From UBA4416 sp040387555 (GTDB lineage Bacteria > Bacteroidota > Bacteroidia > B-17B0 > Aurantibacillaceae): a stretch of 64,000 nucleotides of DNA. The notes below the pieces were generated by a model. That model saw nothing but the letters and a program-made list of their open reading frames with translations, did not search any database and was not told the DNA's origin. The stretch spans positions 124,001 to 188,000 of the forward strand of contig JAZKDO010000001.1 of the NCBI GenBank assembly GCA_040387555.1, in the 5' to 3' direction. The translations under genes were made by a program, and so were the position numbers. Below are positions 36,384-45,325 of this stretch, in pieces (within the stretch, counting starts at the first letter, position 1; each line of letters starts with the position of its first letter).

Positions 36384-36740
36384 TCACAGGCTACTTAAAT
36401 CCATCTTCAATTTTTTTGAAAGACTCGACACAACCAACTCATAACTGTCGTCTATCCACTCCCTAACCATTTTATCACTCACGGATCCATCACAGATGAT
36501 TGTGTTCCAGTGTTGCTTATTCATATGATAGCCAGGTTTGACACACGTGTATTTTTCTCTCAACTCAATTGCTCTTTCAGGATTGCACTTCACATTAAAT
36601 TCCGTTGGATCAGAATCAATTCCTGTTAATAAAAACATCTTCCCCATTACTTTAAAAACAAGAGTATCATTTCCAAAAGGAGTGCATTCTTCAACGCCTT
36701 TTTTTAACAAACAGTATTCTCTAATCTCATCTAAATGCAT
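36384..36740 (-). CDS. MmcQ/YjbR-family DNA-binding protein
   Basis: This is a small cytoplasmic protein of 118 residues. The motif blocks match the MmcQ/YjbR family (CyaY-like fold): IREYCLLKKGVEECTPFGNDTLVFKV, KMFLLTG, LKCNPERAIELRE-type sequence (VKCNPERAIELREKY), GYHMNKQHWNTI and the late DSYELVVSSL. Structural work links the family to DNA binding, but the role is unclear. The ATG at 36740 (MHLDEIREYC) is right: the 18 further residues upstream are not family sequence. It is convergent with the spoIID-like gene, leaving one base. Confidence 0.88.
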   Translation of the reverse strand: MHLDEIREYCLLKKGVEECTPFGNDTLVFKVMGKMFLLTGIDSDPTEFNVKCNPERAIELREKYTCVKPGYHMNKQHWNTIICDGSVSDKMVREWIDDSYELVVSSLSKKLKMDLSSL

Positions 36741-36844
36741 AAAGCAAGATTTTTTCTGAAAGCTAAATATATGAGTTCTAAGAAATATTATCAAAACCCA
36801 TCGATTTTAATAAAAACATGTAATATTTCAGTTGCATAAATCGC

Positions 36845-36852
36845 TATATTTG
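36845..36852 (+). promoter_or_regulatory. -7 promoter box of the giant adhesin gene
   Basis: TATATTTG matches TAnnTTTG exactly and lies 23 bases before the adhesin ATG, the expected distance for a short leader. The -33 TTG is not well placed, so confidence is moderate. Confidence 0.5.
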
Positions 36853-36875
36853 GTACGAAAATTAAAAACAAAACA

Positions 36876-39800
36876 ATGATTTATAAATTTACAAAGACAA
36901 CAAAAATCAATTGGCTAATAGCAATTGCATTTTTAACTATGTTACCAGGAATGCTCCTGGCTCAGGTAGATGTTAACTCTACAGGCGGAACTCTTTCTGC
37001 TTCTTATCCTACCTTAAAGGCATCTTTTGATGCTATTAACCTTGGCACACACACCGGAACCATTAACATTGGCATTTCGGCAAGTACAACCGAAACCGCA
37101 ACGGCATTATTAAGTGCAAGCGGAACAGGGAGTTCAAGCTATTCTAAAATCATAATTGCTCCCACTGGAGGCGGAGCAAGAACAATTTCAGGTGCAATAA
37201 CAGCGGGAAGTTCTTTAATAGATTTAAATGGTGCAGATAATGTATTAATAGATGGTTTATATTCTGGCGGCAATAGTTTAACTATTTCTAATACTACTGC
37301 CTCTAATACAACTGGAACTTCAACCATCCGATTTATTGGCGGTGCCACCTCCAATACGATTACTAATTGTTTTGTATTCGGCTCTTTCAATGCAGCCGTG
37401 ACGACAAACGGGGGGAATATTTTCTTTTCTACAGATGCTAATACTCCTAATGGAAATGACAACAATGTTGTTTCTTATTGTAACATAGGGCCAGCTGGAA
37501 CTAATCTACCAACCAAGGGTATTTATATGAATGGGTCAACAGCTACAACTGCTATTAATAATAGCGGAAACACTATTTTAAATAATTATATTTTTGATTA
37601 TTTTGGTGCAGCGGTTTCAAGTGCAGGTATTTACATAGCAGGTGGAAACACGGATCACATTATACAAAACAATCTTTTTTATCAGACAGGTCCAAGAACA
37701 CAAACAACTGGGGCGCAACACTCGGCTATATGGATTACTAATACCTCGGGAAATAATTTCCAGGTTACAGGTAATACTATTGGTTATGCTTCTTCCAGTC
37801 AAACAGGCCTATATTCTATGATTGGTGTTGCATCCTCGGCTTTTGTTCCTATCTTTTTAAACGTTGGAACCACCGTTGCATCTAATGCGTCTTCAAATAC
37901 TATTTCCGGAATCAATTTTTCCGGAGCTTTAAGCGGAACAAGTTCAGGTGCGCCTTTCAGAAGTATTTATGTAGGAGGTGGATTAGTTGCCTGTAATACA
38001 AATAGTATTGGTAGCCAATCTTCAACAAGCAGTATCAGATTTTCATCCAACTTAACTACCGCAGCTGATGTGATAGGTATATTTAATTTCGGAACTTCTA
38101 GTTTTACCACAAACGGTAATGTTATTGGAGGATTTGATTTATCGAACTTAAGCACTGGCGCCACCAACTTTTATGGTTTACGTACCAATACTGCAGCTGG
38201 TGTAACATGGGTATGTAACAACAACATTATTGGTGGAAGTATTGCTAATTCTATCAACAACACATCAACCGCAGCCGGTTCAATAGTAAACGGTATTTTA
38301 AATAGCAATCCGGCAGGAACTTTTACGAATAATATTATCAGGAACATGACAACGGCGGGAGGGACAGGCACTGGTTCGTCTGCGTCAATGACAGGTATTG
38401 TAATCAATGCAACGAGTTCTAATCATACGTTATCTAATAATACTATTTACAATCTTTCTAACACGTTCGCTGGTGCAGGTATCGTTAACGGAATTAATTT
38501 CAGTTCATCAACCGGTACAAATATTATTGAAAAGAATCTTATTTACAGTTTGGATGCGTCAAACATTGCCGCTGTAATTAATGGAATTAATATTTCAGGT
38601 GGTACTGCTACATACAAGAATAATATGATACGCCTGGGAGTTACCGGGTCTTCATCAACCATTGGCATGGCTATTAATGGAATTAATGAAACAGCAGGCA
38701 CAAATAATATCTGGCATAATAGCATTTATATTGGAGGTGCACCATCTACAGGAACTGCTAACACATTTGCTTTTCAAAGTTCAGTTACTACAAACGTAAG
38801 ATCCTTTCAAAATAATATCTTTTACAATGCACGTTCCAATAATGGTTCAACAGGCAAACATTATGCAATCAGAGTAGGTGGAGCTACCACAAACCCGGCA
38901 GGCTTAACCTCTAATTTCAATATATTATATGCACCGGGAACAGGCGGCTATGTTGGTTTATTTAATGCAATAGATCAAAGTGCACTATCTAACTGGACTA
39001 CTGCAACAGGACAGGATTTATCTTCCTATAATACAGATCCACAATACATTGCGCCGACTGCTGCAGTTCCTGATTTACATATAAATCCTTCTGTTTTGTC
39101 TTTTTCCGAAGGTTTAGGAAATCTGATTGCATCTGTAACGGATGATTATGATAACCAGGCACGTGCAGGATTAACGCCAATAGATATTGGAGCCGATGCA
39201 TTCAATGGTATTAGTCCGGCACCATCTATTAGCACTCTTTCTGTTACACCGTCTGGCAATCAATGTGTGACTGTAAGTCATAACGTATTGGCAACTATAG
39301 CCCCCGGTTCAGCTTCATTAACAGCTGTTACCCTAAATTATTCTTTTAATGGCGTTGCACAACCAACCATAGCAATGACAGGAGGAAGTTCAACAACAAC
39401 TTCAACATGGAACGCCACTATACCTGTAGCCGTGCCGTCAAATGGCTTGGTATCATGGACGGTGACTGTAACTGATGGTTCATTTACAAAAACAAGTGCA
39501 GGCACTTCATATAAGGATGAGCCCTTAGCTGGCTTAACTGCTACCGCTACTATATCTCCAAACACGATATGCGCAGGTAATACAGCAACATTATCAGCTT
39601 TTATGACTGGAAGTGTTGTGACGGGAACTAACACTACTGTAAATTCTACTTCAAGCTATCCTGCTGCTTATGGCTCTTATTGGGGAAATGGCAGAACTCA
39701 ATTTTTAGTTTTGGCCTCGGAATTACAAGCACTAGGCCTTCAGGCAGGTAACGTTACAAGTGTGGCATTTGACGTAACTTCCGTAGGAACTCCATCCAGT

Positions 39801-42800
39801 TTAAATGGATATACCATTAAAATGGCGCCAACGTCTCTTGGATCATTAACTGCATTTCAAGGCGGTGCATTCACTACTGTATATTCCAATACTTATACTC
39901 CCACTGTGGGCACCTTTTCAGCTAACACTCATTCGTTTTCCACACCTTTCGCGTGGGATGGCTCTTCAAATGTAGTTTTAGACATATGTTTCAGTAATCA
40001 GGTAACAGGAAGTAGCAATACACAAACCCGCTATTCCGCTACGACTTTTAATTCTGCCATCTATTATGGTGCTGATGGGGTCGCAGGTGCAGGCGCTTGT
40101 TCATCCACAACAGTAACAGGTGGCCCATACTTATTGAGACCAAATATGATGTTTACCGGATCAAAAGTTGCCGGTGCTCCATATACTTTTAACTGGTCTG
40201 ACGGAACATCAACTATTGCAACTACCAGCGTTGCTGTTGTATCACCCACCACTAATACTACATATTCGGCAACCTTAACTGATGGTAATGGGTGTTCTAT
40301 TACATCTTCTGCAGTTACTCTTACTGTTAATCCTCTTCCTCCAACTCCTGTTGCTACTAATACAACGCAGTGTGGTGTTGGGGTATCCAGTGCTTCTGTA
40401 AGCGGTGGAACCGGATATAACTGGTATGCTACGCCTACATCTACGGCAGTTTTACAAACCGGAACAGATAATACCTATACTACATCTATATCATCAACAA
40501 CTACTTTATATGTTTCGTCTAATGATGGTACTTGTTTAAGTCCACGCACCGCTGTAACTACATCGGTAAGTTTACCGGATGCTGTTATCGCTTCTGCAAG
40601 TGCAACAATGATTTGTCCGGGCGATCAGGTTTTATTATCCTCTACACAAGGAACCGTAAATGTGTATTCGTTTACTTGGACAGCGACGCCTGCAACTGGT
40701 AGTGGCATTCCAACTTCAATGACAGGTCAAACCATAAATATTGCTCCGGTGACTCCAGGAACTTATGTTTATCAAGTGTATGCAACCGATGGTATTTGTG
40801 CAACAACTTCTACCGTAGAAGTAACGTTAAATAATGTTCCGTCAATCACCGCAAGCGCAAGTCCAACAATGATTTGCTCTGGAGAAAGTGTCAATTTAAA
40901 TGCAACTACCCCGGCAATAGCTGCAGGAATGGTAGCTATTGGAACATCAACTACGTTAACCGGCGCAACTGCGCAACCTACTGCTTTTTGTAACAGATGG
41001 TCGTCTTATAGAATGCAAACTGTTTATACAGCTACTGAATTAAATGCGGCGGGTTTAATCGCCGGCAATATTACTTCAATAAGTTATAGTATTTCGACGC
41101 TAGGGGATGCTGCTACTAATTCTAATTATACGGTTAAATGCGGTACGACTGCCATTGCAGCATTTACAAATTTTATCCCTACCACAGGTTTTTCAACTGT
41201 ATATACTCCTGCTGTGTATACACACTCCGTGGGTCTAAATACTATTACATTTAATAGTCCATACATTTGGGATGGCTCATCAAATCTGGTAGTTGAAGTT
41301 AGTCATGATGGAGCAAACGATATAAACAACGCTCAGACATATTATACAACAACAGCAACTAATATGTTAGCCTTTTCAACAAACGGTTCTGCTACCGGAA
41401 CTCCTAGTACGAGCAGATTAAACATCATTTTTAATGGTCAAACAATGACTCAGATTGCGGGAGATTTAAACTGGCAATGGAATCCAGGAGCGATCAACAG
41501 TAATACGACAACCGTTAGTCCAATCAACACAGGATCCGTAGCTGCAACACAAATTTACACGGTAACTGCTACAAATACCGTAACGGGATGTTCAGCAAAT
41601 GAAACCGTAAGCATCACAGTTAATCCGATTCCTTCGGCACCTGTTGCCATGGATGGCGTACAATGCGGCGTTGGAGTTCCATCCGCTTCTGTAAGTGGTG
41701 GTACTTTATACTACTGGTATTCTTCACCAACATCAACTGTTGTTTTACAATCCGGTTCAAGTTCAAACTATACTAACTCTATCAGTTCAACAATTACCTG
41801 GTATATTGCTTCTTCAAATGGGTCTTGTATGAGTCCGAGAGTTGCTCTGACACAAACGGTAGCAACTCCACCTGCGTTTACATTAAACAGTCCTTCTGCA
41901 ATTTGTGCAGGTTCAGAAATAGGAACGTTCAGCGTTACATCAACTATATCTGATTACGATTCATATATCTGGAGTCCAACTGCTGATATATACTCAGATC
42001 CTACAGCCACTACTTCATATATTGGAGAGAATACTAGCCAGGTTTACGTAAAACGTTTAACTCCAGGAGTGTTAGCTATTAATGCAAGTGCAAGTAATTC
42101 TGTTACGGGTTGTGTAGCGATGACTTCTACAACAATTAGTATTAAAGAGGCTCCGACAACTATTACGGTTTCTGCAACTCCAACCTTGGTTTGTGCTGGT
42201 AACACGGTGTCACTTTCTGCTACAGCTAATACTCCTCCACCAGTTGTTGTGTTAAGTGAGGGTTTCAACGGAGCTTCCAATAACTGGAATGTAACAGATA
42301 ACTCTTCTGCCACCCTTCCAAATGTTCCTTGGCACCTAGCAGCTGATGGTTCATCAAACTCATCTCCTGAGGTTATTCATAGTAATGATAACTCTCAATT
42401 TATGATGACAGACGCTAACAGTAGTGCAGGGTCTCTTACCGTAAATACTAAATTAACTTCTCCAGCTTTCAGCACACAAGGTTTATTATCTGCTGATTTA
42501 AAATTTTATCATTATTACTATTATGGGTCTGCTAGTTACCATGATGATGGTGTTATCAGAATGTCTACCGACAATGCAACCTGGACAACTGTTAGAACGT
42601 ATACAACAAATCAAGGGACACCTGCAGCTTTTGCATTGGCAACAGTAACGGTACCTGCAGCTTTTATGAATAAACCGGTTGTATACTTGCAATTCCAGTC
42701 AACTGGCGGATGGGGTTACTACTGGCATATTGATAACGTGAGCATTGTTGGTGTTTCTGCTTTATCATATGATTATAGCTGGACTTCTACTCCTGCAGGC

Positions 42801-43844
42801 TTTACATCAAATACTTCAACAGCAACAGCTATGCCGACAGGAACAACTGATTATTCTGTAGTAATTACGAATACGGCGACTTCATGCTCAAACAGTGGTA
42901 TAGTAACAGTTAGTGTGAACCCAGTTCCATCTGTAACAGCAATGGCATCCCCAACGGTTATTTGTGCTGGTTCTACAGCAACTTTAACTGCTGGTGGAGC
43001 AACAAACTACACCTGGACAAGCGGAGGAAATGGCACAACAGAAACTGTTACACCTTCCACAATGGCGACCTATACTGTTTACGGTGAAACCAATGGTTGT
43101 GTTGGATCAAGTACTGTTAATGTAGATGTAAACGCTATTCCATCTGTTATGACAGCAGCATCACCAACAGCAGTTTGTGCAGGGTCTTCCGCAACATTAA
43201 CTGCAAGTGGAGCAACTAACTATACCTGGACAAACGGTGGAAGTGCCAACACAGAAGTTGTAACTCCGGGCTCTTTAACAATATATACTGTGACAGGGGA
43301 AAATAGTGGATGTGCTGCTACAGCAACGGTATCAGTTGATGTTAATGCAATTCCTACTGTTTTTGCAAGTGCCTCCCAAACTATTTTATGTGAAAATGGA
43401 AGTACTGGAAGTTCAATATTAACTGCTTCTTCTACAGCAACTTCGTTTATGTGGTCTGATGGAGCCATGACAATGACAACTTCGGTTACCCCTACAACAA
43501 CAACTATATATACTGTAACTGTTACAGAAATGGGTTGTTCTGCAGAAGCAATGGTTACTATAACTGTAAATAATTGTACGGGTATTAAATCAGTAACACT
43601 TGCAGGTAGCGATGTTAACATGTATCCGAACCCAACTAATGGTATTTTAAATGTTTCTATCTCGTCTTTAGAAGGAAATACTTCTATCGAATTGTACGAT
43701 GCCCTTGGGAAATTGACTCTAAAAGAAATCTTATCTAATGATTTAAATACAATTAGTTTAAATCAATTTGAAGATGGCATTTACTTCTTTAAAGTTATTA
43801 ATAACAACAAAACCGTTAAAGTTGGTAAAGTTGTAAAACAATAA
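36876..43844 (+). CDS. giant T9SS-secreted adhesin with Ig-like repeats and inserted beta-sandwich modules
   Basis: This 2322-residue surface protein has a signal peptide (IAIAFLTMLPGMLLAQ), a right-handed beta-helix-like region (about 30-780, with Asn/Gly-rich rungs such as DNVLIDGLYSGGN and NTISGINFSG), a series of Ig-like/PKD-like repeats, and a C-terminal T9SS type A sorting domain (from MYPNPTNG at about 2248 to GKVVKQ). Many repeats share I/VCAG...TL at the start and VNPIPS/VNPLPP at the end. Three repeats are split by large inserts at about 912-1098, 1345-1528 and 1785-1962. The first two inserts resemble each other. The third, with FNGASNNWNV and WGYYWHIDNVSI, looks like a MAM/jelly-roll module. 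It is expected on the cell surface or secreted, for adhesion or polysaccharide binding. Confidence 0.85.
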   Translation: MIYKFTKTTKINWLIAIAFLTMLPGMLLAQVDVNSTGGTLSASYPTLKASFDAINLGTHTGTINIGISASTTETATALLSASGTGSSSYSKIIIAPTGGGARTISGAITAGSSLIDLNGADNVLIDGLYSGGNSLTISNTTASNTTGTSTIRFIGGATSNTITNCFVFGSFNAAVTTNGGNIFFSTDANTPNGNDNNVVSYCNIGPAGTNLPTKGIYMNGSTATTAINNSGNTILNNYIFDYFGAAVSSAGIYIAGGNTDHIIQNNLFYQTGPRTQTTGAQHSAIWITNTSGNNFQVTGNTIGYASSSQTGLYSMIGVASSAFVPIFLNVGTTVASNASSNTISGINFSGALSGTSSGAPFRSIYVGGGLVACNTNSIGSQSSTSSIRFSSNLTTAADVIGIFNFGTSSFTTNGNVIGGFDLSNLSTGATNFYGLRTNTAAGVTWVCNNNIIGGSIANSINNTSTAAGSIVNGILNSNPAGTFTNNIIRNMTTAGGTGTGSSASMTGIVINATSSNHTLSNNTIYNLSNTFAGAGIVNGINFSSSTGTNIIEKNLIYSLDASNIAAVINGINISGGTATYKNNMIRLGVTGSSSTIGMAINGINETAGTNNIWHNSIYIGGAPSTGTANTFAFQSSVTTNVRSFQNNIFYNARSNNGSTGKHYAIRVGGATTNPAGLTSNFNILYAPGTGGYVGLFNAIDQSALSNWTTATGQDLSSYNTDPQYIAPTAAVPDLHINPSVLSFSEGLGNLIASVTDDYDNQARAGLTPIDIGADAFNGISPAPSISTLSVTPSGNQCVTVSHNVLATIAPGSASLTAVTLNYSFNGVAQPTIAMTGGSSTTTSTWNATIPVAVPSNGLVSWTVTVTDGSFTKTSAGTSYKDEPLAGLTATATISPNTICAGNTATLSAFMTGSVVTGTNTTVNSTSSYPAAYGSYWGNGRTQFLVLASELQALGLQAGNVTSVAFDVTSVGTPSSLNGYTIKMAPTSLGSLTAFQGGAFTTVYSNTYTPTVGTFSANTHSFSTPFAWDGSSNVVLDICFSNQVTGSSNTQTRYSATTFNSAIYYGADGVAGAGACSSTTVTGGPYLLRPNMMFTGSKVAGAPYTFNWSDGTSTIATTSVAVVSPTTNTTYSATLTDGNGCSITSSAVTLTVNPLPPTPVATNTTQCGVGVSSASVSGGTGYNWYATPTSTAVLQTGTDNTYTTSISSTTTLYVSSNDGTCLSPRTAVTTSVSLPDAVIASASATMICPGDQVLLSSTQGTVNVYSFTWTATPATGSGIPTSMTGQTINIAPVTPGTYVYQVYATDGICATTSTVEVTLNNVPSITASASPTMICSGESVNLNATTPAIAAGMVAIGTSTTLTGATAQPTAFCNRWSSYRMQTVYTATELNAAGLIAGNITSISYSISTLGDAATNSNYTVKCGTTAIAAFTNFIPTTGFSTVYTPAVYTHSVGLNTITFNSPYIWDGSSNLVVEVSHDGANDINNAQTYYTTTATNMLAFSTNGSATGTPSTSRLNIIFNGQTMTQIAGDLNWQWNPGAINSNTTTVSPINTGSVAATQIYTVTATNTVTGCSANETVSITVNPIPSAPVAMDGVQCGVGVPSASVSGGTLYYWYSSPTSTVVLQSGSSSNYTNSISSTITWYIASSNGSCMSPRVALTQTVATPPAFTLNSPSAICAGSEIGTFSVTSTISDYDSYIWSPTADIYSDPTATTSYIGENTSQVYVKRLTPGVLAINASASNSVTGCVAMTSTTISIKEAPTTITVSATPTLVCAGNTVSLSATANTPPPVVVLSEGFNGASNNWNVTDNSSATLPNVPWHLAADGSSNSSPEVIHSNDNSQFMMTDANSSAGSLTVNTKLTSPAFSTQGLLSADLKFYHYYYYGSASYHDDGVIRMSTDNATWTTVRTYTTNQGTPAAFALATVTVPAAFMNKPVVYLQFQSTGGWGYYWHIDNVSIVGVSALSYDYSWTSTPAGFTSNTSTATAMPTGTTDYSVVITNTATSCSNSGIVTVSVNPVPSVTAMASPTVICAGSTATLTAGGATNYTWTSGGNGTTETVTPSTMATYTVYGETNGCVGSSTVNVDVNAIPSVMTAASPTAVCAGSSATLTASGATNYTWTNGGSANTEVVTPGSLTIYTVTGENSGCAATATVSVDVNAIPTVFASASQTILCENGSTGSSILTASSTATSFMWSDGAMTMTTSVTPTTTTIYTVTVTEMGCSAEAMVTITVNNCTGIKSVTLAGSDVNMYPNPTNGILNVSISSLEGNTSIELYDALGKLTLKEILSNDLNTISLNQFEDGIYFFKVINNNKTVKVGKVVKQ

Positions 43845-43863
43845 TTTCTTTATAACAACTCTT

Positions 43864-43899
43864 AAGAAGGCTATCCAAACGGGTAGCCTTCTTTGTTTT
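43864..43899 (+). terminator. Terminator after the giant adhesin gene
   Basis: The stem AAGAAGGCTATCC / GGGTAGCCTTCTT has a four-base loop and is followed by TGTTTTAT. It starts 20 bases after the adhesin stop. Confidence 0.85.
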
Positions 43900-43907
43900 A
43901 TAAAGAC

Positions 43908-43937
43908 TTGATTATACTGTCCAAACATTTATCTTTG
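43908..43937 (+). promoter_or_regulatory. promoter of hemL (TTG-N19-TATCTTTG)
   Basis: A TTG (43908-43910) and TATCTTTG (43930-43937) match the Bacteroidota -33 and -7 elements with the preferred 19-base spacing. The hemL ATG lies 17 bases after the -7 box. It starts right after the previous terminator. Confidence 0.75.
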
Positions 43938-43953
43938 CCACAAAATAATAAAT

Positions 43954-45231
43954 ATGAAAAATCAAGTCTCCGCACAACTATTTGAAAAAGCAAAATCTTT
44001 TTTTCCGGGAGGCGTGAACTCGCCTGTTCGGGCATTTAGAAGTGTTGGCGGTACGCCCATCTTTATTGACAAGGGCAAGGGCTCACATGTATGGGATGCT
44101 GACGGGAATGAATTTATTGATTATTGTGCAAGCTGGGGACCGTTGATTTTAGGGCACGCTAATGACAATGTTTTGAATGCCGTTGAGAAAACCATGCGCA
44201 ATGGAACATCCTTTGGTGCTCCTACCCGTTTGGAAAATGAGCTGGCAGAATTAATTTTATCCAATAATTCCTATATTGAAAAAATTCGTTTTGTAAGTAG
44301 CGGAACAGAAGCAGTGATGAGTGCCATTCGCTTAGCGAGAGGTTTTACGGGGAGAAATAAAATATTAAAGTTCGAAGGATGTTATCACGGGCATTCAGAT
44401 TCACTCTTAGTAAAAGCCGGCTCTGGTCTCGTAACATTTGGAAATACCTCTTCTGCAGGTGTACCTGAAAGTTTTGTTAAAGAAACGATTGTAGTTTCAT
44501 TGAATAATAAAGAAGCAGTGACACAAGCGTTTGAACAATTTAAACACGAAATTGCCTGCGTGATCATTGAACCAATTCCTGCAAACAATGGATTGTTACT
44601 TCAAGAAAAAGAATACCTGCAGTTTTTAAGAGAGATATGCACTGCAAACAAAACACTTTTATTATTTGATGAAGTAATCAGTGGATTTAGAATTGGTTTT
44701 ACAGGGGCCGCAGGCTACTATAATATTAAACCCGACATTATTACTTATGGAAAAATTATTGGCGGTGGTTTTCCGGTAGGAGCCTATGGTGCCTCTAAAG
44801 AAATCATGTCATCTATTTCGCCTGAAGGAAATGTTTATCAGGCAGGAACATTAAGTGGAAACCCGGTAGCTATGACAGCGGGGATTGCCCAATTAACCGA
44901 GTGTTTGAAGCCAAATTTTTACAAAGACTTGGAAGCCAAAACGCAAACTCTAATTAACGGATTAAAGAAAAACACCAAACATAATTTCACTGTTTTCAGT
45001 ATAGGATCTATTTTCTGGCTCGCTTTCACCGATCAAAAGGCAATCAGATCTGCTGAAGAAATTGAAGCTGATAGTATGAAGCATTTTAAAACCTTATACC
45101 ATGCTTTGTTAGAAAATGGTGTTTATTCTGGTCCCTCAGGATATGAAGTTGGTTTTATGAGTGAAGCCCACACGCAAGAAGATATTGATAAAACAATCAA
45201 AGCGTTTGAAATTGCATTTGAAAAATTGTAA
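43954..45231 (+). CDS. hemL: glutamate-1-semialdehyde 2,1-aminomutase
   Basis: HemL is a PLP enzyme that turns glutamate-1-semialdehyde into 5-aminolevulinate, the second step of the C5 route to heme. Hallmarks are FPGGVNSPVRAFRSVGGTP, DYCASWGPLILGHA, RFVSSGTEAVMSAIRLARG, FEGCYHGHSDSLLVKAGSG, LLFDEVISGFRIG and TYGKIIGGGFPVGAYG with the PLP Lys (near 266). The 425-residue length is normal. It has its own promoter and, to the right, only a short AT-rich gap before a convergent gene. Confidence 0.96.
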   Translation: MKNQVSAQLFEKAKSFFPGGVNSPVRAFRSVGGTPIFIDKGKGSHVWDADGNEFIDYCASWGPLILGHANDNVLNAVEKTMRNGTSFGAPTRLENELAELILSNNSYIEKIRFVSSGTEAVMSAIRLARGFTGRNKILKFEGCYHGHSDSLLVKAGSGLVTFGNTSSAGVPESFVKETIVVSLNNKEAVTQAFEQFKHEIACVIIEPIPANNGLLLQEKEYLQFLREICTANKTLLLFDEVISGFRIGFTGAAGYYNIKPDIITYGKIIGGGFPVGAYGASKEIMSSISPEGNVYQAGTLSGNPVAMTAGIAQLTECLKPNFYKDLEAKTQTLINGLKKNTKHNFTVFSIGSIFWLAFTDQKAIRSAEEIEADSMKHFKTLYHALLENGVYSGPSGYEVGFMSEAHTQEDIDKTIKAFEIAFEKL

Positions 45232-45325
45232 AAAAATTATCACAAAAGATACAGAGAAAAAAGAAATTGAGTTTTTTTCAGTTGGAATGTAATAGAAACT
45301 ATTTTTTTGCCTCTATGCTGAACTT

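Noticed and set aside
37139..43621. Many open frames on the minus strand inside the giant adhesin gene
   Set aside because: They are side effects of the Thr/Ser/Ala-rich coding strand; their products are low-complexity Val/Pro/Ile-rich and show no gene-like starts or families.
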